Of a stretch of 64,000 nucleotides of DNA, positions 53,496 through 64,000 are shown piece by piece (the stretch's first letter is position 1; every line of letters begins with the position of its first letter). The stretch is from Phlegmacium glaucopus (taxonomy: Eukaryota > Basidiomycota > Agaricomycetes > Agaricales > Cortinariaceae), in the NCBI GenBank assembly GCA_015039465.1, contig MU130497.1, positions 919,380 to 983,379 on the forward strand, in the 5' to 3' direction. Both the position numbers and the translations under genes were made by a program. Under the pieces are notes generated by a model. It ran no database searches and was not told where the DNA came from. It saw only the letters and a list, made by a program, of their open reading frames with translations.

Positions 53496-54524
53496 TGTAA
53501 TCTAGACACGACAGGGCATGATCCTCAGTGTCAGGAAACAAAGTAAATGACAACTAAGTATATTCACCTAGACACAACAGGGCGTGCTAGAGTCAGAGTT
53601 AGCTACATAGAATATGAAGATAATGTCTAATGAACTCACATCCTCAGTGTCAGGAAACAAAGTAAATGACAACTGAGGAAAAGTTCTAGGGATGCCGAAG
53701 TTCAGTTCAGTTCAGTTCGGGACCCATTTTCTCAGAACCAGAACCAGAACCAGAACTGAACCAACAGAACCGGTTCTCTTGGTTCGGTTCTGGTTCAGAA
53801 CCAGTTTGAACCATAAGAACCAGTTAAAAATAGATTTTTGTTAGGATATCACCAATTAGACAAGAAATTCTCATTTTAAATTTAATTTTCTAAAATTACA
53901 TCTTATTTCTTAGAAATAAATATATCTTGAAATTTGAGGCCAGAAGTTTGTAGTATTGGTGTTATAACTATGACATCACTAAAAGTAAACATGAAAAGAA
54001 AAAAATACTACAAAACCATTTTGCCAACTAGTGACAACCCTGAATTGGATTCTTGTAATAGGAGTATATTAATATTAATAAAACCTGAAGTTATAAACTA
54101 AATGAGACATATTATTGATTATGTACTATGCCAGACCAAAAAATGATGCACTTCTGATTGGAAATATATTGTGTTGGTGACTTGAATAAATATTTTCATT
54201 ACAGGTACAGGTACATTGTGCCATTTAACCTGTAAAATAACGAAAACAAGTAAATATATTACTTAAATGTTTGCCTTGGGATATAGTGGTTCAGAACCGG
54301 TTCTCAGATTTCTGGCCAATCAAGAACCAGAACCAGAACCAGAACCAGACCAATACTTGGTTCAGTTCGGTTGGTTCTGGTTCTCTGGACTGGTTCAGAA
54401 CTGAACTTCGGCATCCCTAAGGAAAACTGTAAACAAAGCCAAAACACGGTATATAAAGGAGCGTTGCAGGCACATGATATCAAAGCATGATAGATGTCCT
54501 GACCACAGACTGGTAAGTCCAACA
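53496..54524 (-). repeat. Copia-2 5' LTR, split by a MITE
   Basis: The LTR runs TGTTGGACTTACC...GATTACA on the minus strand and would be about 296 bp without the MITE at 53687-54419. It contains a duplicated segment (CAGTGTCAGGAAACAAAGTA occurs at about 53538 and 53649). Confidence 0.7.
53687..54419. mobile_element. 733-bp hAT-like MITE inside the Copia-2 LTR
   Basis: Terminal inverted repeats TAGGGATGCCGAAGTTCAG of at least 19 bp. The arms are built of GGTTCTGGTTCAGAACC units and the core is AT-rich. The flanks contain AGGAAAAG (left, offset by 3 nt) and AGGAAAAC (right), possibly an eroded 8-bp duplication. It has no coding capacity. Confidence 0.75.
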
Positions 54525-54860
54525 TCATGTCTGTCAGCAGTTAAGTTTGGCACCTGGCTGGATTTTATAATTAGGAAGAAAGTTCAAATCTGTTTGAGTC
54601 TTGTTGGATGGGCCTCCCCTCAGATGGCCATCCAAGCTAGCAAGTCTCATCATCTACATCCAATACTCTGTCCAACACATGACGCTGAAGCCACTTGCAA
54701 GCGGTGTGAAACTGCCTCTGCTTTGCACACCTCCACATTAAGGCTTTATTATTGTTCTCATAGTACCTACACGCGTGGTACGAAAGAGTATAGATCGCGG
54801 TCAACAGCCACTGTCATGCTAACATAAACGCGGTGTCAAAGCCAAAAAAACAAATGTATG
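54525..54860. other. Transition from transposon block to host DNA
   Basis: Contains an open frame of 117 codons (54474-54827, +) with a CPTHDAEATCKRC stretch near 54670-54710. I do not recognise it; it may be a transposon remnant with a zinc-binding knuckle. Confidence 0.3.
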
Positions 54861-54869
54861 GATAGAAAA

Positions 54870-55150
54870 GGATATTAGACACACCAGTCAATTCCTATTT
54901 CTACCACGACCACGTTGCATTAGCATCTAAAAGAATGGATAGCTCGTCAGAACGAACGAAAGATGTCTGTCCAGTATTCAAAAGCTACGAACTACAAAAC
55001 GAACAGGAGGCGACCGAATGAATAAGGAAAACTCGACCACATACCTAACGTCGTGAACACCTTCCCAGATCCTTGGAACATCCTAGAGGTAGCTTCATAA
55101 CGCCCAATATTGTTTGTTACCTATCATCACAAAACAGAATGAAACAACGA
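54870..55150 (-). CDS. Possible 3' exons of a small unknown gene
   Basis: On the minus strand an exon at about 55121-55036 reads VTNNIGRYEATSRMFQG... and can splice (GTATGT...TTTTAG) to a last exon that ends NATWSW and a stop near 54910. The splice signals and the lack of repeats suggest a host gene. The 5' part is not found with confidence; an ATG near 55294 would need a very short intron. Function unknown. Confidence 0.3.
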
Positions 55151-55468
55151 GCAATCAGCAACTCTCATCGATGAACTTTTTTAGACCGCAATAGCCAAAT
55201 TTTTAACCCTCTGGAGATCCCTTGTTGGGATTCAAATTCCGTGGTGATTCACTGATTGGCAGTGTCACTGTGTGCTAGTCTTTGTTTAGTTGGCATGCTC
55301 AACCCGTACCGCAGCGATTCGGACTTTCAACCATCACGTGCATGACCAAACAAACACGACGCGCCAATTAGTGAGCACGTCGGCTAATCGTAAAATGGAT
55401 AAATTTTCACCTGCGTTGCTAGTAGCTACTCTATCTATACAAAATATATCTTATGTTCATATAATTAA

Positions 55469-55672
55469 ATGGACCCTCCAATTGCTGCTCCCAATACCTC
55501 CTCGTCTCATACAGTCTACACTACAGCCTCTGGAAGAGCACTAGTACGCCAAATTCTGTCCCAATCTGAGCCTGTCGCCATTGAACCACATGATTATCAA
55601 TGTGAAGGAATATGTCGGGCACTGGATGGTGATGATGTTATTGCCACAATGGCAACAGGTGCAGGGAAAATT
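55469..55672 (+). pseudogene. RecQ/DEAD-like helicase N-terminal fragment
   Basis: From the ATG at 55469 the text matches the start of the basidiomycete RecQ-like helicases: VAIEPHDYQCEGICRALDG and then ATMATGAGK, the Walker A motif. Homology ends right after the Lys, where the sequence passes into the neighbouring minus-strand gene. No other helicase motif follows, so it cannot be active. Such fragments are common around mobile helicase families in these fungi. Confidence 0.65.
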
Positions 55673-55968
55673 GAATCAAGTTTGTCTCGGACTGCCTCGC
55701 ATTTTTTGGAGGGAGGTTCGGCTTGCTTAAGGGAATGAAGTACGTCGGCAAGTGGTTCATTTTCTTTCCGACGTTTTGAGCCCCGATTATGAGACAGAAT
55801 AGGGGTGGATGGGTTTGTTGAAGTTCGCAAAGGTGTCTTGAAGCAATAAGTGTCAGGGGCTGAGTGTGTGAGGAAATTATGAGTATTATAAGGAGAAGGG
55901 GTTGGAAAGCTAGGCTTATTGAATGGTGTGGCTGGTGAGGCCTCGAGGTTGAACGAGTTGAAGCTCAT
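55673..55968 (-). pseudogene. Unknown gene truncated by the helicase fragment
   Basis: Open from an ATG at 55968 (MSFNSFNLEASPATPFNKP), rich in Ser, Thr and Pro, with a basic patch (GSKRRKENEPLADVLHSLKQ) and a possible helix (KKCEAVRDKLDSIF), where it meets the helicase fragment. An in-frame ATG further upstream (56103) is less likely because that would put the start within 155 bp of rpt6. Not recognised; possibly nuclear. It may also be a short intact gene whose 3' end now uses the junction sequence. Confidence 0.4.
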
Positions 55969-56257
55969 CGCGATTGAGTTCGATCGAGGATTCTTTGTTG
56001 ATAGTGGCCCATCCGTAAAAGGAAAATACACGTGATTTATAGCGAAATCGCTGCGGTACGGGTTGAGGGGCGCGCGTGAAATCAGACTACATATGGGTGA
56101 CAAATATTAAATTCTAAAAAGAGCCCATTACGTCAGGCTGGCTACGGGAGACTAACTGTGTGCGTCCCGGCTTCCAAATGTTTTGATTGGCAACGTTGTT
56201 TGAACCAAATAAGACGCGTACCCGACTTCCATCTCGACCACATCCCTTCATAAATAA

Positions 56258-57776
<1,519 letters not shown>

Positions 57777-58168
57777 ATCTGCTCTTGTACTCTTTGTCCT
57801 TATAATCATTCACTTCTCCATTCTTTTTTCGGCGGATTTGGCTTATGCACTAAATAACTGACTCCGTCATGGACATATTGTTGACCAACCCAATTGGCAG
57901 AGTGGCTTGGGCGACAAAACTTTAGCGCTGGCGAACTTCTATCCGTCCCTGCATCTTCCCCCGTGCAACTGTGTGCTTCCAGAGTCTAGTATGTTGAGGC
58001 CTGTACTTGTCGTACACGAAGTCACATACATACAACTTACGTACCTAAGTCTCTTAAGGTTCAAGAAGTCACATTTTTGTGGCCTCATGCCTTTACTTAT
58101 AGAAAGGCGTGGATGTGGTGAGTTATCGATCGTTCTTTCTTTCTTTCCCTCTGTTTACAAGACGCGTC
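57777..58168. other. Intergenic: rpt6 3' end and helicase promoter
   Basis: 392 bp. Contains an open frame (57907-58221) without family resemblance. Pyrimidine-rich stretches lie just before the helicase start (58130-58160). No TATA box is evident. Confidence 0.45.
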
Positions 58169-61100
58169 ATGACAAGTCCTTCCAATTGTCCCAATGTGCT
58201 TGCCAACGGTACATGCGATGACAAGGGGTGTCCTCATACCCATACAATGTGGACTTGTGAGCCATGTGGATTCGTTTTTCAATCAGCCGACTTGCATGAT
58301 CTGCATTTGGCAACAAAGAAGCATCATTCGAAAATCTCAGGACGATCCGTTGTCTCTTATTGTTCTATCTGTGAAGCCAACGTGAGTGGAGGCCAGGAGC
58401 AATGGAAACAACATATCCAGGGACGCAATCACCGGCAGAAGGCGCTTAGTAAAGGAGTGTCGTCAGATGTAGTGCCTCAGCCAGCCACTACGACGTCTTC
58501 TTCGACGGCATGCGATCTCTGTCAGATCGTAGTACCCACCCTCTATTGGACTAGACATCTGAACAATGAGAAGCACCAATCACGCGAACAATTCACTCGA
58601 TATATGACTGCCGTGGAACAGTCCGAAACTGACAAAAACGGTGTAGTTGTTGAGGGATTGTTTGACTTCGATTTCATCGATCCTCCAGTGGCTCAAGTAG
58701 GCAAGATTACGACTATCAGCATCAAAACTTCGCAACCTTTCTCCAAGTCTGTTTTATTGGAAGCGAAGTTGGCCTCGGCTCAAGGAAATAGTGGGATATC
58801 CTCGTAAGTCTATGGTTCTTAATCACGGTCACATGCCATACTAATAAATTCTATTTACTAGATTTTCTGTACGCATAACCAGTCCCAATCGCGACATAAG
58901 GAATCTTCGTCCCTTGACCCTCGTTATAGGGTTCAAACAAGTTCACATAGGACGGTACCAAGATAGACTCGAACTTATTTTCGAGGACACGCAGTTGAAG
59001 AAACGCTTCATTATCACGCGAGCGCTCAAAGCGATCGTAGGAAACAAAGCCGAACATGAAGAGCTGCGCCCGAAAGCACCTTACGTTCCTCGCTCGAGGT
59101 CTAACCGCATTGCCGTTCTCGAGGTCGTTGAGGGTGTAAAACCCCCTGCCACCTCCATCATTCCATATGTCGTCCCGCTTCCCCAAGCACCTATTCCTGA
59201 CCGCTTGCGAAGTATTCTCTCTGGTAAAGACTCTGTCGCGAAGATTACTGGCCAGATCAAAAATATCTTCATTCCTCGAGACCTGGACAGTTCGTCATAT
59301 GGACAGCACTTCAAGCATTTGCTCTGGATCGAAGAGTTCAAAATGGAGTAGGTTTTTTAGACTCAGTCATTTTTTTCAATCAGTTGAACTTGGCTATAGG
59401 CAAGATATAGAACGTTATGACATGACAAACGCGACTTTGAGTAAGCACAATCATCTTTACTAGTAAGCATCCATCTATAGACATTCTTGTACTCTGATGT
59501 GATACCCATTGTAGCCTATCTGTTCCTGGTCTTGCGGAAAAAAGGCCTAGCGTTCTCGTTGGTAAGTATCTTAGTATCCTGTAACAAAGTCTCATGAAAG
59601 ATAATGTTGAATCGTAGGCGATTGTATACTTGTGCAGGAGCAGGGGGCTACGGGTGGTCGCTGGTTTGAGGGCCATGTCCACGTCCTTCGTCAAACCGAG
59701 GTCGGGCTTCAATTCCATGGGTCGTTCGGGGCCTATGCTCCAGGTCGACGATTCCATATTCGGTTCAAATTGAGTCGTATTCCCGTCCGACGCCAGCATC
59801 AAGCCATGAACGCTGTATTCACCGAGGATCGGGTTTTATTCCCTCTCATCACCCACCTTCCCGGTGGTAGACCTCCCTCCCCTTCCAATGCCGCTTTGAA
59901 AGTCTTCAATCCTTTAATATCCAGTAACGGACCTCAACTACAAGCAGTGGTTTCTGTTGTGGCACAGCGTCCTGGTTCTCACCCATTTGTGGTGTTTGGA
60001 CCGTAAGTTTTTCTTTTTCATGTCCTTACACAGACTGTATTTTATCAAACTTTCTGTGGTAACTAGGCCCGGAACCGGGAAAACAATTACCATTGTCGAA
60101 TGTATCAAGCAAATATTGATTACATATCCTCAAGCGAAAGTCCTTGCATGCGCGCCCAGTAATTCTGCCGCAGATCTTATCGCTTGCCGTCTTCAGGGTC
60201 ACTTGGGCGCCAATGATCTCTTTAGATTCTATGCCCCGTCTCGATTTAAGGACCAAGCACCAGATGAACTGCTTCCCTATACATGCGTGCGGGATGGCCA
60301 TTTCACTGTCCCAACGATGGCTCGCCTCAAGGGGTTTAGAGTCATTGTTTCAACATGTGTATCCGCATCGGTTTGTTCGAATATTGGCATGGCCCGTGGT
60401 CACTTCACTCACATCTTCATCGATGAGGCGGGTCAGGCTACAGAACCCGAAGCATTCGTTTCCATCAAGCTGATGGCTGATAGCAAGACGAACGTAATCC
60501 TTTCTGGCGATCCAAAGCAACTTGGCCCAGTTATCCGGTCAGGCATTGCAAGAGAGCTTGGGCTGGAGAAGAGTTTCTTAGAGCGGTTGATGGATAGAGA
60601 TGCCTATAACATTCAAACAGGATATGGTCGAAGGTAGAGTTGATTTTTAAGATTGGTGATAGTGAATGATTGATTATATTAATCTATCGCTTTTTACAGC
60701 GTGGTTAAACTTGTCAAGAACTTTCGATCTCACAATGCTATCCTCCATTTCCCTAATGAGCGATTCTATCTCGGTGATCTTGTTCCATGCGGTAATCCAG
60801 CTGTCATCAACAGCTACCTAAAATCTCAATACTTGCCATCGAAAAAATTCCCTATCGTATTCCATGCAGTTTCTGGGAAAGACGATCGCGAGGCGTCTTC
60901 GCCCTCCTTTTTCAACATCGATGAAGTTTTGCAGGTCAAATCTTACGTCCAAAAGCTAAAGGAAGATCGCAAATTTAGAACTAGTAAATTTTCATGATTG
61001 CGCAATGTTTTACTCTCTAACATCTGAAATGTTTTTCCCTATAGCGGACAAAGATATTGGAATCATTGCACCTTATCATGCTCAATGCTTAAAGTTGAGG

Positions 61101-61692
61101 AATAGCCTTCGGAGTGTTGCCGATGGAATAAAAGTTGGTTCAGTCGAGGAATTCCAAGGCCAAGTTTGTTTCCTCTTATTTCATCATGTTTTTTTATCCA
61201 TGAATATCTGACAACTACTATTTCAGGAACGTAGAGTGATTATAATCTCTACTGTTCGGAGCAGCAAGGCGTTCGTTGAATACGATCTTCGTCATACCCT
61301 GGGTTTCGTTGCCAACCCTAGGCGATTCAATGGTACGATTTTAGAAACTTGATCATTGTGATTATGTATTAATACTTTGTGTGATAGTGGCTATCACTCG
61401 TGCTCAAGCTTTGCTGATTATCGTCGGAGACCCACAAGTGTTGTCGCTTGATCCTCTTTGGAGAGCTTTCCTTAATTACATCTATGTCAATGGTGGTTGG
61501 ACTGGTCCTGACATTACGTGGGATCCAAGGGCCGAGGTTGATGAGGCGGGAGGCTATGATAAACAGGTCCGCGACAACGCTCAAATCGATATGAATGAAT
61601 TCACTCGTCGCATGGAGTCTGTCACTCTGGGTGGAGTAGATGAGGAGTTAGACGCCAATGTCGATCGACCGTGGACTAGGGAAAACGAGTGA
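58169..61692 (+). CDS. SDE3/MOV10-type RNA helicase with zinc fingers
   Basis: Superfamily 1 helicase of the SDE3/Armitage/MOV10 group, which acts with Argonaute in RNA silencing and restrains retroelements in animals and plants; that role is inferred for this fungus. Ten exons: 58169-58803, 58862-59347, 59400-59462, 59515-59561, 59618-60002, 60067-60633, 60700-60983, 61045-61163, 61227-61332, 61388-61692; 2997 nt, 998 aa. The N-terminus has three or four zinc modules (C...C...[25 protein letters not shown]...[10 protein letters not shown]...H). The helicase core has [48 protein letters not shown] and VAITRA. All key motifs are intact. The C-terminus is short and acidic. Confidence 0.9.
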
Positions 61693-64000
61693 GTACCTGG
61701 GTATCAAAGATGTTATCTTGATTCTTGAAGTCGTTATCTTTGTTCGTAATATCCTATCTACTATCATCATAATCTTGAATGGCCGTACTACCGAGTATTG
61801 AATGTTGAATGTTAGTGTTTGGATGTTCAAGTTTCCACTCGGAAGCTTCTTATGTCCACTCCTGCTCTTTTTCCCCTTTCCAATTACATGTTATTTTTAG
61901 ATAGGAACAGATAGATAGACGAACTTACTCGAACCGAGCCCTACCATGTTATGAATCTTTGCTCGTGACATCATGGGGCTGCTGTATTTTTAAAAGTTTT
62001 GAATGGCAGTACGCTAGAACTTACTCGAAAGATTACAACCTCGTTCGATATGATGTCATCCCTTTTCTGCGCTCAGGCTTTAGGTTTTGAAGATACCTAC
62101 TTTATTCGTACTTTATGGCATTTCCTTGGCCTGATAATCTTATCCAATCACGGCTTCTATCCAACTTGATTATTTAAAACCGCCGTGACGAAATTAAGGA
62201 CATAGTATGGTCCAAGTATGGTCGTAACTGCATTGGTTGAAAATTCCTCATATGTATATATGTATGTAAGATGCAGTGGGGAGTGTACGATTTCCTTTCA
62301 AAGACCCTGAAGGCACGCACAAGACACGTGTGCAAAATACACCCAAGCGCCTTTTAACACAAGCGCCATTTAGCGGTGCACCAAGAAGTTTTTTAATTTC
62401 TAGAACAACTTGTTGAACATCATCACAGTAGTATACTTAGCTCCATGTTCGCTGATTTGGCGGTGTCCGACCTTCGTGGGATGAGCAGCCAAGTATCCAA
62501 AGTCCGACTTATCTGATTCCGTATATCCGATTTCCGCCTTTGCCGTTCTCCACCGGCGTCTGCGCGTGGGTTAACCTTTATTTGAACTTCCTCGTGATAT
62601 ATGTAATTGCTGACAGTGTTATGGCACTGCATGCATAGAGCTAACTGAATAAGCATACCGACACAATATGTATGGCACATTGGATATATTTAGGTCAAGG
62701 TCCGGCTTGGTTCGGAGGTGGCTGGGGTTAGCCGATGTGCCGTGTGCCGAGCGCATGCCGACCTCGGTCTTAACTCCATGATCGAGCGCTGCCAAGCACC
62801 ACCAAATATTACAATTGGCGTTTTGCGTGTATTTATAGAGATTTACAGGCGTTTATTTTCAATTGCCTCTCTCGGTTATTAGCTGTTATCATCACAGAAT
62901 GAGTTTAAAAACATAAGAATGAAGACGCCAGTACAGAAATTTGGTGTTAACAACATATACGAACATCGCTGAGTTTTGAGAACCGCCTAGTACATGGCCT
63001 GAAACTATTTTACAGCTTGAAGACGAGGATGAAGGAAATTTCTCGGAAAATTGATTGCAGGGTTAAGTTAAGGTATCTCAGGTTCAGGCACACCTTTCCA
63101 CTGTCATGCCATCGTGTAGTCAGGTAACCAGCAACGTCCTTCCATTTCCTACTTACTATGTACTGTTCCAATTGGAGTATAATATTTCTCCGCTTCCTCC
63201 TCCTAAAGTCTATTGTGTTTGTAATGCTCTCCTGGACCGCTTTCAAGTTCTAAGTTAGAAGGTGATAGATAACCTATAAATCCCCATCTTCCGAGCCTGA
63301 GTAAATAGTATACCGAATATCATGCTGAGTATCATCCAATGCGAGGCATACGATATGTGCCATGCTCCGCCGGTGCGTCACTATAGTGGGCCCAGGAGTG
63401 GCTATTCGTTCGCATGTACATCTCATATTTAGATTTAGGGTGTTAAGTGGCTCCTGAATCCTGACATGATTTTAACTCGTAGTGGATAGTATATAGCTTG
63501 ATAACCGAAGTGCCTTGCCAAGTGGTTCGTCTTTTTTGGGTGGTGGCTGTGGGATCTGGGTCCTGGGCCTGATGATCGGCTAAATGGAGCAGGAAGGAGA
63601 AGGAGCGGCAGAGCAACATGCTGCAACATGAGAGGCAAATAAATGGTGGTAAATACCAGTGATTGGGATAGTGGGAAAGGGTTGAAGGAAGCTTTTGAAG
63701 CCTTGAAGGTCTGATTGAGGTAGCATCTCCTTTGATGGTTGAGGATATGCCGAGTCGCACGACCTGAGTAATATGAGAGCTGCATGGCATCATCTACCTG
63801 TCTTGAAAATATCGACCCATTAGCAACAGTTTTTGACTACTAATCAATTATTCCTCGAAGGATGAGCCTCTTTGAATGCTTGAAGAGTCTAGTCCGTGGA
63901 TCCATGAGCGATTTTTGAAGGTTGATTTATTATCGACGTAGACAATATCACCATCGCTGATCATAGGATCTAGACCTCTCAGAGGAGGCCTAGATTAAAC
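61693..64000. other. No recognisable gene
   Basis: 2.3 kb after the helicase. Minus-strand frames of 85 codons (62680-62423), 78 codons (63246-63010) and two overlapping ones of 116 codons (63785-63435 and 63793-63443) show no family features. The last two overlap in different frames, so at most one is real. I did not find a spliced gene, but a weakly expressed or fast-evolving one could be missed. Confidence 0.4.

Noticed and set aside
63435..63793. Two 116-codon minus-strand frames
   Set aside because: They overlap in different frames, are Leu/Pro/Ser-rich and have no recognised motifs or upstream signals; neither is supported.

Overview
The window is nuclear DNA from a filamentous basidiomycete, most likely a mushroom-forming agaricomycete. 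The evidence is gene style (introns mostly 50-60 bp, micro-exons, a DUF6534 membrane protein) and the transposon set (chromodomain Ty3/Gypsy, Ty1/Copia with copia-type half-tRNA priming, PIF/Harbinger with a Myb/SANT partner, hAT-type MITEs). The species cannot be named from the sequence.

Layout. (1) 1-8.2 kb is a compact host gene block: the 5' part of an unknown gene (-), a Bur1-type CDK (+), a Nudix hydrolase (+) and an 18-exon DUF6534 membrane protein gene (-). The last one is almost invisible to ORF scanning; I rebuilt it by splicing. (2) 8.2-9.4 kb holds no gene that I recognise. (3) 9.4-54.8 kb is a 45-kb transposon graveyard: a Copia element with near-identical LTRs but a broken gag-pol; minisatellite-bearing terminal-inverted-repeat (TIR) elements; a 1.4-kb LTR-like family present four to five times; a Gypsy chromovirus inserted in one LTR-like copy and itself carrying another; a foldback element; a 6.0-kb PIF/Harbinger element; remnants of a Ras-type GTPase and of another protein family; a 9.8-kb element with an integrase-core (DDE) gene, an unknown gene and a HECT-like gene; hAT MITEs; and a second Copia fragment. 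(4) 54.8-61.7 kb is host sequence again: a broken minus-strand gene fused to a helicase fragment, the 26S proteasome ATPase Rpt6, and an SDE3/MOV10-type RNA helicase with N-terminal zinc fingers. (5) 61.7-64 kb shows nothing recognisable.

Two themes stand out. First, at least 17 premature stops in transposon and captured-gene reading frames are TGA where the family has, or probably had, arginine. CGA to TGA is a CpG transition, so this points to methylation-driven decay, which I do not see in the four clean host genes (bur1, Nudix, rpt6, SDE3). Second, three host introns use a GC-AG donor, two of them next to 14-nt exons. The host genes share no pathway: transcription elongation kinase, nucleotide-pool hydrolase, membrane protein, proteasome base, RNA-silencing helicase. 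The 40.2-50.0 kb element is the best candidate for an under-described system: a eukaryotic integrase-like DDE transposon carrying what looks like a ubiquitin-ligase-type gene and an unrecognised third gene.
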